A model generated the notes under the pieces. It made no database searches and was not told the origin of the DNA. It worked only from the letters and a program-made list of their open reading frames with translations. A stretch of 64,000 bases of DNA from Mesostigma viride (Eukaryota > Streptophyta > Mesostigmatophyceae > Mesostigmatales > Mesostigmataceae), in assembly GCA_009746045.1 (NCBI GenBank), contig RPFO01001952.1, positions 1-64,000 on the forward strand, in the 5' to 3' direction. Below, in pieces: positions 12,001 to 26,699 of this stretch. The translations under genes and the position numbers were made by a program. Numbering within the stretch: position 1 is the first letter of the stretch; every line of letters begins with the position of its first letter.

Positions 12001-12330
12001 GATGACGTCCCGATAGACCGAAGCAGGCTTGGGGGGCACCACCTTGCACGAACGCAGGTAATCCGTCAGGTCCACTGACGGCAGCGGACCCGCGGCTTCA
12101 TCACTGCTGGCACAGTCCCCACTCGGTGTGCTGGCATCTGCCACCCGTCCCCCTGCCGCATCCGCCTGTGCTGCTGGTTGCGCACTACTTGCAGCCGCGG
12201 ACGCTAGGCCCCGGGACAGCAAGCTGGGTAGGTCCCCGGCTGATGTGGCGGGGGACAGCACAGCGCACAACCGGGGACATGCAGAGTGATGGGTGGGCAT
12301 GTGTGATGTGGTCGCTTGGTAACGGGTCAT
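5401..12330 (-). CDS. Pentatricopeptide repeat (PPR) protein, 8-exon model
   Basis: Exons in gene order: ~12330-11939 (start uncertain), 11090-10925, 9900-9835, 8955-8854, 8018-7896, 7022-6852, 6117-6044, 5509-5401 (TGA at 5401-5403). All junctions are GT-AG and phases agree, giving about 400 aa. Helical-pair repeats typical of PPR proteins are visible: LEDSLRVLDEMSSRGFQPT (exon 2), LNMYNRVLVLCARKKEVEKA (exon 3), SGLRPSRESVRALLEVCGST (exon 4) and EKAKEIFAEMKACNVKPS (exon 8). PPR proteins bind organelle RNA and act in its processing, stability or translation. The first exon is Ala/Ser rich before the repeats, compatible with an organelle targeting region, but the true start may lie in a further upstream exon. 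Which RNA or organelle it serves cannot be told. Introns are 0.5-1.2 kb and rich in simple repeats. Divergent from the EF-hand gene. Confidence 0.82.
6560..6612 (-). repeat. Decayed partial copy of PPR exon 6, in an intron
   Basis: The minus strand here reads YLAPETITACIHEAE, closely matching YLALETIRACIAFKN at the 3' end of the exon at 7022-6852, about 290 bases away. Phase analysis joins 6852 directly to 6117, so this stretch is not needed in the transcript. It looks like an old duplication of the exon edge. Confidence 0.5.
8400..8525. repeat. Degenerate ~30-bp tandem repeats in a PPR intron
   Basis: About four imperfect copies of a unit containing ACATGCATGCAGCACACC, lying in the intron between exons 8955-8854 and 8018-7896 of the PPR gene. 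Confidence 0.7.
9017..9400. repeat. (AC)n-(AG)n-(GGGGGGGAA)n repeat tract in a PPR intron
   Basis: A short CA run, a GA run to about 9077, then roughly 320 bases of a GGGGGGGAA-type repeat of 7-9 bases. The transcribed strand is polypyrimidine. Long ORFs across it (Pro or Gly rich) are repeat artefacts. Confidence 0.92.
10735..10940 (-). repeat. Reiterated copies of a splice-donor edge
   Basis: The PPR exon 11090-10925 ends, on the minus strand, with TTCCAGCCCACG followed by the donor GTGAGG. Three more imperfect copies of CCCACGGTGA, one with TTCCAG, follow within the next 170 bases of intron (around 10925, 10825, 10795 and 10760). This looks like a local tandem duplication seeded at the exon-intron border. 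Confidence 0.6.
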
Positions 12331-13755
12331 GCCATGTGTCTGTAGACTGGTGCCTCGCCACGCACCTAACGGTGTGCAACGCAGTTCACCGAACTATAGC
12401 GGCCAACCCATGTTGCGGACCATGCACCTCGCGGTGCACTTCACACGATAACGAGAACCAAGCACTGCCGTGGCTTGCTGGGGCACAGTTGGCAGTTGTC
12501 ATTCTAAGGCAGCAGGGGAAGCATGGAGACGTGCCACATCGGGTATGACGCGGATGGGGCAGGGAGCCATACATGCGCAGCATGGCATCCCCAACCTTCC
12601 TGCCCACAGGCACCCCCCAACCTTCCTGCCCACAGGCAAGTCAAGGACACGCGGGCGCTGCACACACACGAAGACCCAACCGGGGTAGGTAAATTTGCGT
12701 GACACGCCGCGTGGAGAAGCCGACCTAGTACATGCGAGAATGGGAGACACGCTCGACAATTGTTGCTCCCATTACACTACGGCTAGGAATAATGACGCCT
12801 GCATCCGTAGTACTGCGACATGCTTCCGCACGACACCAGGTAGGAGAAGAGACAATCAAGTGGCGAACACTAACATTCAGTTTGTGATGGTTGCGTGAAA
12901 TAATTCGATGTCCTTGGGCTCACTAGCATACAAGGGATTGCTTTCGTGTTCCCGGAATGCAGAAAATGAGAATGGACGCATATACTAAGGGGCACATATT
13001 TCAGGAGCGTGATGGGTACCGCTCGTCAGGCGGTTGATATGCTGCAATTCGACGGTATGCAAGCCTTTAGCAGCCAGATAGGCGTCCGAGCATGCTGCGA
13101 AGCGGACGGTGAGTTTCACAGGTAGGTGGCAGGCAGGCGCCTGAGCAAAGGGGGGTGCAATATGCGAGGGGCTAGATTATGGAGACAAACCGTATTCACC
13201 GCGTACAACAGTCGAAAGGCAGATAGCGTACCTGTGCATGTAAGAATCCGGCCGGCAGTCGGTAGAGCAGACAGAAAACGGGTACTGGCAGCACATTGCC
13301 GAAATAGCTGCTGGAGGCCGGCCATCTCTTCCCTGTGTCATACAAGAAGGCGGGCCCTCTAAACAGCCATGTCTGCTTCCGGGAAATAACAAGCACCAGT
13401 GAGGAAATGCTCAAATGCAGCACCGTCGACGCTTGCGGGGACCCTTTTGCAGGCGGGGGACCGCTCTGTAGAGAAAGGCTGGTCTGGGCTCCATGGCCGT
13501 GAGTGACGCCCGCATTAATAGCACAGTATGCCCGGCCTATCGTACGTTGGTAGCCGTGCCAAGCTGCCAACTGCTGCCAAGTAGTGCCAGCGCACAGGCC
13601 GGACTCGTGACAAGTCAGTGAAGTCACGCGAGCGGCGAGCCCTCACGGTTGCCGGCCTGCCGGGCAGTTCAGTTCAGTTCAGTTGTTTCCCACGCCGCAC
13701 ATGCCTGCCGGGCAGTACTAGGTAGATTCTCTGCTGCCCATGTGCGGCGTGGGAC

Positions 13756-13786
<31 letters not shown>

Positions 13787-14351
13787 CTAGGTAGTGCCGG
13801 ACTGGTTGCCGGAGGTTGTTGTGCGGCGTGGGCAACAACAACAACAGCAACAACAACAACAACAACAACAACAGGCGGTCAGGCCAACATGGCGGGTGGG
13901 CGTCCTTGCCACTTTGCCAGCGTGGCAAGTCTGGACTCCAGATAATGCTGCCACCTCAATGAACATGGGGTCAGGTATTGGCAATTTTAGCACCACGTCC
14001 TTGCCACGTCTTAGGTCTTTTTTTTTCCTGAAACAAAAACGCCCATTCGCCATATTATCAGGCTATGGGCTTATGGCCTCCAGCAATCTCGGCAGGTGAC
14101 AGTGATAGATAATAATCCTATTGGATATCGAATCGAAGGAGGTGTCACGTAACGTTTTGATGGCGATATTATGAACAACTGCGTCACCGATTTTGTCATG
14201 GAATTGCTTACATTACAGCCCATAAACTGCTGATTGCATGGCCTTGCCATCGAGAAGAACGCGCTAGTCAGGCTCCTTGGACGGATCGACCGCCGATAAA
14301 CCATTCGCATAGCCGTGCGGCTCTAACTTAGGATTTGCTTAGGAGCCAACC
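12331..14351. other. Intergenic region between divergent PPR and EF-hand genes
   Basis: About 2 kb between two genes pointing away from each other; it should contain both promoters. A missing first exon of the PPR gene could lie near 12700, where the minus strand has an ATG-led stretch MSSVSPILACTRSASPRG, but I cannot connect it. Contains CAA-triplet arrays at 13757-13786 and 13832-13873. CCCACGCCGCACATG at 13689-13703 and its exact complement at 13738-13752 form a 15-bp inverted repeat. No further gene recognised. Confidence 0.5.
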
Positions 14352-19060
<4,709 letters not shown>

Positions 19061-19489
19061 TCAAATCTTTTTGTGAGGAGCCCTGGGGACCTTAATCGAG
19101 CCAGCAAGCAGCTCTGCACAGGCTAGCCCAATGTTAAAAACTCTGATATGATTCAGTAGAATTCCGAACTTTCAGAAGCGCTTCTGCACTATGGATGTGA
19201 CCTTGGGTCAAAGTTTTGAATTATGTCGCCAGTCCTGCTGTACATACCAATGACAGGCGTGAGTAGAAGTCCGACACAGCTGCTAGGTATGCATCTTGGA
19301 TGCGGGTTATTGTTGTGCATGCGTCCAGGCATAGTTGTCTCACTTCATGCAAGTTGGAGGCAGCTGTCACTGTTTCTGAAATCTCCGTCTGCATACAGGG
19401 CACTACATGGTGTGTTTCGCCAAATGCCAGATGCCACCTGGTCCCTGTATGAACTTGTAAGTCAATTCATTAGTGATAGTTTGTGATCC

Positions 19490-19493
<4 letters not shown>

Positions 19494-19539
<46 letters not shown>

Positions 19540-19634
19540 CTTGCTTGTCATGCGCAAAGGCATGCCACGGAGTACTATGCTAATCTCATTTTTAAGAAAT
19601 AATTAGACAAAAGTTTAAACAAATATCGTCTGCA
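19494..19634 (-). mobile_element. LINE 3' end (family B) with TAAG/ACTT tail
   Basis: Minus-strand fragment homologous to the 3' ends at 47865-47999 and 53262-53400; shared marks are the stretches around GGAGTACTATGC and GTTTAAACAAATATCGTCTG. It ends, in element direction, with an ACTT-type tetranucleotide tail (19494-19541). Strongly 5' truncated; the ORF1-type element begins directly beside it. It lies about 430 bases past the EF-hand stop; 19061-19493 holds no gene that I can support. Confidence 0.75.
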
Positions 19635-21650
19635 TCATTGAATTGAATTGAATTGAATTGTAACATAACTCCCTTGGGAGTATATGTAGCACATAGCCCT
19701 TGAGAGGGGCATATGGCCTATAATACATCCTAAGCTACTTCCTGCAAAGGTGGGAATGTAGACAACACTTGCTCTAGGTGCACCAGGGCACGTGCATCCC
19801 CATGATCTTCAAGCTATGCCCAGCGAAGGGTGAGCCTGTCATGGGGGGGAAGATCAGCATAGCTATACAAAGAAGCTAGGGCATGGCGTCTCAGCAGAGA
19901 GGTACTCCCTGCATGGGCACAGCATAACTAAATAAAGCTAGGCATCATCTGGAGTGTGGCTCATCATAGGCACACATGTACATGATTAAATAAAGCGCGT
20001 GGCTTAGCTGGGATAGGGCCTCTAGGAGGCGTACATGTACATGGCCACGGTCTATCTATTCTACACTACTGCTGCTGTATTCCCCTAAGCTGGGGCGTCT
20101 GGAGTCGCTGGGGCCGCGGGGGTCGCCTGCCAGGGCTTGTGGCCGACGTAGATGGCCGCCCCCTTCCAGTACACCGGCTGCCCCGCCTTGGTCTGCCGGA
20201 GCTGGAGGTAGGTCGGCCATAGCTCCCGTCGCCGTTGTTGCTGCGCCAGGGTCAAGTCGTCGTCAAGGGTGAAGAGAGTCTTCTCGAGCCGCTTGCGGCG
20301 TCTGAGAAAAGACTGAATCTTGTCCGCCGGGTTCTTAAAGGTGAGAAGGAGCGGGGGCGGGCACCTGCCTTACCCCGCGCGCGGGTAAGGCGGTGGGCGA
20401 CCAGCTCGATCTCACCAGTAGTAAGGCCCATGCGACCAAGGATTTCTCTCTCAAACGCACGCGCAAGCTTCTCGGAATTCTCACCTTCCTCCATGTCGAA
20501 GTTCTTGACGATGACGTTAAGGCTGTGCTTGGCGAGCTCGGCCTCGCGGAGGTCAAGCGTCTGCCGCTGGAGCTGGGCTGCGACGGCGGAGGTGGTGGAG
20601 GTGGTGTGCTGGGTTAAGCATGTCCGCCCAGGTCGTGATGGGAGGAGCATCGCCGGCCAGGCCAGCAGGGGCTGGCTTGGCGGCAATGTCCTTTGAACAC
20701 CGCCTGGGCGGTGAGGCCTGCGGTGTTCTGCATGCAGGACCTCGATAGCGATTGCATTATCCTTGAGGTGCTGGTCGATGTCGCGGAGCTGGGCGGTGAT
20801 GGAGTCGGTGGAGGCGGAGGGGGGGGGGGGGGGGGGGAGGAGGGTGGCGGTGGCGGTGGGGATCGATCATTGGTGGGGTCCGAGCTCAGCAGCCAGCGTG
20901 CCTCCCATTGCCGCCACATCTGTGGAAAGGGGGGTCACGTGCTGCTCGAAAGCCTCCTTAAGGAGGGTGCGGATGATGGCTTCGGTGGGGAAGGGGGGGG
21001 GGGGCGGTGGGGAAGCTAGCCCAGATCTCGGCTTCAGAGCGTCCGAGGAGGGAGCAGAGGGCGAAGCGTTGGAGCTTGGGGCGATTCATGCGGAGAATTA
21101 TCGGGAGAGCCTCGGCGCGCGGGGTCGGCAGGCTGGCCATCACCAGGCCACCGCCGCGTTTGTGGGAAGTGAGGTGCGAGCACAGGGCTACAAGCGAGGC
21201 GTGCGTGCCGAAAAACACGTCTTCCATGGAGGCTGATGGGCGGCGATCGGTCCAGTAGCTAGCCAGGTGCGTTGATGTCAAAGGCAATCGCGTACCAGTG
21301 CAGCTCGGCAGAGCGACTGCGCTTAGGTTCAGGCGATGCAGATGGCGAGGCAAGCCCGGTGGGCTGGGCGAGCACCAGTGCGCGTCTAGTGTCACCGCTG
21401 CCTTCTGGGCCGGTGGGCGAAGCTGCAGCCGAAGCTGCAGGCGTATTTTCATTGCCGAGCGCAGCCGCCAGGCTGCGTTGCGTCGAGGGGCGTTTGCTCA
21501 TCGTATATTGCGTAATAGCTTTGGAAATTTATATCAGCATGTGCGTCGTAGAAAGACGCGTCGATTGTGATATTCACGGCTAAATTCGGTGCTCAAACGT
21601 GAAAGTTATGAGCTCCGCCGTCAGCCATGGCTACCTCGTGGCTACTGGCT
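19635..21650 (-). mobile_element. ORF1-only LINE-like retroelement (minus)
   Basis: In element direction: a 5' region, an ORF1 (21501-20085), about 430 bases of 3' UTR, a small hairpin (ACTCCCAAGGGAGT) and an (ATTCA)n tail at 19638-19660. No reverse transcriptase lies between the ORF1 stop and the 3' UTR. The ORF1 C-terminal half matches that of the better-defined ORF1-only element at 51332-52473. Confidence 0.6.
20085..21501 (-). pseudogene. LINE ORF1 (RNA-binding type), frameshifted
   Basis: Begins MSKRPSTQRSLAAALGNE at 21501 and ends PDAPA-stop at 20085-20087, but the frame changes several times between ~21260 and 20340. The C-terminal part reads SLNVIVKNFDMEEGENSEKL, then LLLTFKNPADKIQSFLRRRK, LFTLDDDLTLAQQQRRRELW and PVYWKGAAIYVGHKPW. 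These segments align with LLTFLSPEDKQRFLSRRKRL, TWTLDDDLTPAQQQQRRDLW and VYWRGGDLMINHKMW of the ORF1 at 51371-52051. This layout matches L1/LINE ORF1 proteins, which coat the element RNA. G runs at ~20820 and ~20993 coincide with frame breaks. Confidence 0.65.
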
Positions 21651-21654
21651 CGTA

Positions 21655-22330
21655 GCTAGTGGCCGGAGGGGAACATGGTTTGCGATGGGACAAGGGGACC
21701 CTGCCATATAGGTGGATCGAGGTGTCTACCTGGTTGGCCCGTCTTAAGCCCCCCGGCAGGGCCCACTACATCGGTATTCACCTGGTCTGTGCGGGCGAGA
21801 TGGCCGGCAAAGAGGAGGCGGCGGTGTCGGATGGTATGGGTGACAAGAGGGAGCTCGCAGTAGAGCTCGGCCCCGGGTGCGGCGTTCTTGGTAGCGCGGC
21901 CGGACGCCAAGGATATGACGGCCCGTCATATCCGGCATTCTAGTGACGGGGCCGTCAAGCTGCCTCAAGTCAAGTGGCTCAGCGCCTCGTCCGGCAGGGT
22001 CCACGCCTCGCAGCCGTAAAGGAGGATGCTGAGGACAAGGGCCTTGCATGCAAACAGAATGCGCTTGCGTCGCTCACTCAGGTAGCGGCAGATCCAGAAC
22101 CTGTCGAGGCGGCGGAGGACCGCCCAGGCCTGGCCAATGCGGGTGTTGATGTCGTCGGCCGTGGAGGCCGGAAGCCAGCTGCCAAGGAGCTTGAAGCGAG
22201 TCGCCGCCCGGGGGACGGGGCTGCCGTCCAGCAAGAGGAGGGTGGGCAGGGCTATCGATCCTAGCAGGGAAGCCGATGGCCATGACCTCCGTTTTCTTGC
22301 TGATCATAAGCCCCACCCCCTGGCTTTTTG
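21655..22330 (-). mobile_element. LINE (family B) fragment: reverse transcriptase C-terminal region
   Basis: Minus-strand segments read GLMISKKTEVMAIGF, LLGSWLPASTADDINTRIGQ, YLSERRKRILFACKALVLSI, LYGCEAWTL and LLFAGHLARTDQVNT, in that order, with frameshifts. They match the copies at 47109, 50700 and 53401. This is the thumb and C-terminal part of an APE-type LINE protein. Decayed and truncated at both ends. Confidence 0.8.
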
Positions 22331-22620
22331 CCACGCCCTGCCTATAATGGGACCCCCATGGATGCTGCATTAAGAATTAGCTCAACCCTGCCTATACAGA
22401 GAGTCACTCTCTGATGAGAAGCCATGCCCTAGCTCTCGTGTAGCCAATGTGTTGATCTTCCCCCACATGACAGGCTCCCCCTTAGCTGGGCATGGCCTGA
22501 TAGATCATGGGGGTGCAGGTGCCCTTGGTGCACCTAGAGCAAGTGTCGTTTACATTCCCACCCTTGCAGGAAGTAGCTTAGAATGTATTAAAAGCCATAT
22601 GCCCCTTATGCCTGTACCAG
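22331..22620 (+). mobile_element. LINE 3' UTR fragment (type A)
   Basis: Homologous in the same sense to the 3' UTR of the minus element at 19660-20085, for example around CACCTAGAGCAAGTGT and GCAGGAAGTAGCTTAG. No coding sequence. Confidence 0.6.
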
Positions 22621-24850
22621 GGCATGCCATATATCACCAGCACCATTAAGCAGCGGCGCCTGCAGCTAGTAGGGCACCTAGCTCGCACCAACCAGGTAGA
22701 CACCTCACGTGGCCCCCCCGCAGGACTGCGACCAGCTAAGCCTGGCCGGCACCTCCTGACGTGGGCCGGGCCCCCTGATGTTAGACGCCGCAAGGTCCGC
22801 ACCTTAACCCCTAAATGGTCTTGCTGCCGATTTTCCGCCAAAAATCGAGTTCCAGCCGATGCATCGGCCCCTTCTCGGGGGACCAGATGCCGCGAAATCT
22901 ATTGAGAATTAGGAAAAGTTTAGCTGAGAAGATCGGAAGTTTATAAAATTCTTCACAGCATGGTACTAGGGTTTGCATACTTTTGACAAAGTTATAGAGG
23001 TGTTCTGGCCGGTCAAAGTACAAGGGGTCAGGGTACTTTTTCACGTACAACGTGCATTCCGGAAAACGACGACCTGGCCATGGCGGCTTGCGCCCACGCA
23101 TGGCATTTACGTTTGCGTTCGAATTTTCTGTCCAAACTTAGGATATTGATTTTAAACGTCCTAAAGATCATACAGGCCAATTTTTGGTTCGCGGGAATGC
23201 CATTTGATAGGTGTCGGCAGCGCTCTTGCTGGAAAAAACTGCGATCAGGCCGGACGATAGAAACGTTGACAGCAATACCTTTCCGGCGTATTTTAAAGGA
23301 TATATCGGTTTCTTTTTACTTTTTATGATACATAGTAGTCGTAAACGTGCAAGGGTGGCCAGAAATCGCCGAATCCAGCGACCATGCTGCACAGCTTTGG
23401 TGTGCCGAAATGCGCCATTTTGCGGCCACCGCCTGGGCCAAGGTAACGCCATCCATGCCTGGTAAAGCTTAAGCATCGTTTTCCTATCGATGTTTGACAT
23501 TTATATATACGTTCTAGCTTGTGTAGCACATTCTTTTTGCACTATTCATGCTCTTTCTTGACCCTGGCCTGGCCCCTTTCTAAAACACCATTCTTAGATG
23601 CTTCCCTCAGTCAGTTGACCTGCCACAGGGTGATGGTGATAAGTTTTAGAGGCTGTATGGGTTTGAATACCTCCATATATGTTTGTTATACATTTCCCAT
23701 ACACATATTGCATGAGTGTGAGGCAGTTGGCTGGTCTCTGTGGCATCATCAAGCACGTAACTGGTGAGTAAAAGCTTCCCATTGACAGCATGTGCCACCA
23801 GGTGTGCTGGCCATCACCTGGCAAGCTATAGCAGCTTAGGCCTAGTTTATCCTTGCTAGGGCAGGCTGAAATAGGCTCAACACCACTAGTTTGTTGGTGG
23901 CTGCCTCCTAGAATGCATGCCTTGCGTAGGGTGTCCGTACCACGTTACCTACGTGCATGGACAAGGTGGCACCTGCACATAGGTGCCATGTAAGGGCAGT
24001 GTGATGATGCAGTTATGTTTCCCCATCATTGTGGAAGGGAAATGTATTGTTTGGCATGGTTGGTGGCCATATTAGGAGGTCGTATGCCCACCCCTACTCC
24101 CTTGGTTGCTTTTTACCAACGGTACCCCTATGGGCTGTACTGGGTGTAACTGCTGGTATACCCACCCAAATGATGACCCCAATGGCTCAAACTGTTCAGC
24201 AACTAGTTGTTTATCATCCCTGAAGTGGTAGGTGCCTAGGTCTTATAACATAATTCAAAATGCACATTCTACCAAAAATGAAAACGCGCGTCTTGACCCC
24301 CCTGACTTTGACGGCAGTTAAACATGGCCTACCCTGCATATATGTGAGGTTGTGATATACCAACCCGAAGGGCAACTCATGGACATGCTTGGCCCCCAAG
24401 GACAGCCATTGGATATGGGTAGGTTGGATGGCATCTGGTTTGCAAAATTGTGAAGATCCAGCCGATTTATCGGCAGGATCTCAGACCATTTAGGGGTTAA
24501 AAGAACAGCTAGTAGAGGACATGGGGGGCCTAGGCCTCTCCGTGATTTGGAAGAAGATGATGGACAAGGCCAAGTGGGCCCAGGTCATAGAGGACAACGA
24601 GCCCCCCCCTGTGGGGAAACGCCCCCGTGTGCAAACCCACGGGAGGCACGCCAGACAGCCCCCCTAGGGCCACGTGATGCTGTATAGATAGATGTTGTAG
24701 TTAGTTGCTGTTAGATAGATGTCGTAGGTAGCTGATGTAGATAGCTTAGACCGGTAGGATCTGTTTGGACCCACCCATCCATCCATCGGGGTTAATGCTC
24801 GGCCGTGACTCCCCAACGGGAGCACGAGTCTAATTAATTAATTACTTAAT
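22621..24850 (+). mobile_element. LINE fragment split by a piggyBac-like insertion
   Basis: The left part (22621-22803) reads ITSTIKQRRLQLVGHLARTN in a LINE C-terminal region. The right part (24501-24665) reads EQLVEDMGGLGLSVIWKKMM and ends at TAG near 24665. Removing 22808-24500 joins the two in frame through VRTLKEQL. A 3' UTR follows, with a stem-loop (CTCCCCAACGGGAG) and a TTAA-type tail at ~24828-24850. It is related to, but distinct from, the family B copies. Confidence 0.72.
22804..24500. mobile_element. piggyBac-like non-autonomous DNA transposon
   Basis: The body (22808-24496, 1689 bp) starts CCCCTAAATGGTCT and ends with its complement. Both ends abut TTAA (22804-22807 and 24497-24500). 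Slightly further in, CCGATGCATCGGC on the left and CCGATTTATCGGC on the right add to the terminal symmetry. A TTAA target with C-rich inverted ends is the piggyBac signature. Deleting the body with one TTAA restores the reading frame of the surrounding LINE. ORFs inside are short (up to 110 codons); I see no transposase, so it depends on one elsewhere. Confidence 0.8.
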
Positions 24851-24924
24851 ATGCCCCTTCTCTGGGATATGTGCTACATTTACTCCCAACGGAGTTATGT
24901 TCCTAATTAATTAATTAATAAGCC
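24850..24924 (+). mobile_element. Very short LINE 3' end with TTAA tail
   Basis: About 75 bases containing TGCTACATTTACTCCCAACG, the family stem-loop region, followed by a TTAA repeat. Equivalent to the 50-bp insertion at 48663-48712, which has target duplications. Confidence 0.55.
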
Positions 24925-25146
24925 CCACCGCCCGCGCTTCCAGTGATAAGCTGTCTAGCCAGAGTTGGGCTGACTCCGGGGTTTCCACGAGCGTCGATCG
25001 TGTCATCAGCGTAGATCAGATCGCTCAGGCGGTAGGGTGGGTAAACCCCGCCGTAGCTGGCGTACTCCGTGACCTCGATCCCCGGCGGGCGCCCCTCCAC
25101 CCGGGCGAAGCGGGCTTATGCACGCCACACAATATATTCCACCATA
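24925..25146 (-). mobile_element. LINE (family B) fragment, left part of an interrupted copy
   Basis: Minus-strand match to 50530-50740, ending within the sequence that encodes the reverse transcriptase YADD region (YADDT read near 25010). It breaks off at CCACCATA (25146), where the REL-type LINE begins. The other half of the same copy resumes at about 32026. Confidence 0.8.
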
Positions 25147-25333
25147 TATCAAAGAGACAACCAGCGCAGGCCAGAAATCGGGAGAATCCGGACCATGGTA
25201 GCTCGAGCCTGCCGTTATCTTTTCCGCGTTTTCGAGTCGTTCAGGATGATGAAGATGAATGGTGATGGAAATGTGTATCCTTGTGCATTGAAATTATGGC
25301 TGGCTTACGTGTGGAGCGACTATATATATAATT

Positions 25334-26590
25334 AAAACATGCGTGGACGATAGGAATTATAGCACCGGCGGGCTTCAAAGTGCCGGACGGCAGGCGGTAC
25401 CACCATTCCGTGGCAGCTTGGCCCAGTTTGCTACCGGCTGGCACACGTTTTCAGTGAATTTTGGGCTCCAGATTTAAATGCAACGTGCGGTTTGAGGCAG
25501 GGGAAAACATGCGTGGACGATAGGAATTATAGCACCGGCGGGCTTCAAAGTGCCGGACGGCAGGCGGTACCACCATTCCGTGGCAGCTTGGCCCAGTTTG
25601 CTACCGGCTGGCACACGTTTTCAGTGAATTTTGGGCTCCAGATTTAAATGCAACGTGCGGTTTGAGGCAGGGGAAAACATGCGTGGACGATAGGAATTAT
25701 AGCACCGGCGGGCTTCAAAGTGCCGGACGGCAGGCGGTACCACCATTCCGTGGCAGCTTGGCCCAGTTTGCTACCGGCTGGCACACGTTTTCAGTGAATT
25801 TTGGGCTCCAGATTTAAATGCAACGTGCGGTTTGAGGCAGGGGAAAACATGCGTGGACGATAGGAATTATAGCACCGGCGGGCTTCAAAGTGCCGGACGG
25901 CAGGCGGTACCACCATTCCGTGGCAGCTTGGCCCAGTTTGCTACCGGCTGGCACACGTTTTCAGTGAATTTTGGGCTCCAGATTTAAATGCAACGTGCGG
26001 TTTGAGGCAGGGGAAAACATGCGTGGACGATAGGAATTATAGCACCGGCGGGCTTCAAAGTGCCGGACGGCAGGCGGTACCACCATTCCGTGGCAGCTTG
26101 GCCCAGTTTGCTACCGGCTGGCACACGTTTTCAGTGAATTTTGGGCTCCAGATTTAAATGCAACGTGCGGTTTGAGGCAGGGGAAAACATGCGTGGACGA
26201 TAGGAATTATAGCACCGGCGGGCTTCAAAGTGCCGGACGGCAGGCGGTACCACCATTCCGTGGCAGCTTGGCCCAGTTTGCTACCGGCTGGCACACGTTT
26301 TCAGTGAATTTTGGGCTCCAGATTTAAATGCAACGTGCGGTTTGAGGCAGGGGAAAACATGCGTGGACGATAGGAATTATAGCACCGGCGGGCTTCAAAG
26401 TGCCGGACGGCAGGCGGTACCACCATTCCGTGGCAGCTTGGCCCAGTTTGCTACCGGCTGGCACACGTTTTCAGTGAATTTTGGGCTCCAGATTTAAATG
26501 CAACGTGCGGTTTGAGGCAGGGGAAAACATGCGTGGACGATAGGAATTATAGCACCGGCGGGCTTCAAAGTGCCGGACGGCAGGCGGTAC
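25334..26590 (+). repeat. 170-bp tandem monomers at the 5' end of the REL LINE
   Basis: Units begin at 25334, 25504, 25674, 25844, 26014, 26184 and 26354, with a partial unit from 26524 to about 26590, each starting AAAACATGCGTGGACGATAG. The spacing is exactly 170 bases and the units look identical by eye, implying recent amplification. They lie immediately before the first ATG of the LINE (26706), in the position of the promoter monomers known from mouse L1. A role as a promoter array is inference. Confidence 0.93.
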
Positions 26591-26699
26591 CGCGACCGCA
26601 GCGCGTTGGGGGGCTGCCGCCCCCCAAACCCCCCGCGTGGGGGGCTCCGCCCCCACACCCCCCCCCCCCCCCCCTCGGTGGCTGCCACGCCTGCCCTGA

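Noticed and set aside
20693-21236. Glycine-rich plus-strand ORFs in 20693-21236
   Set aside because: They are antisense to a frameshifted LINE ORF1 and pass through G-runs.
25334-26590. A CRISPR array
   Set aside because: Units are 170 bp, contiguous, apparently identical and without spacers, and they form the 5' part of a LINE.
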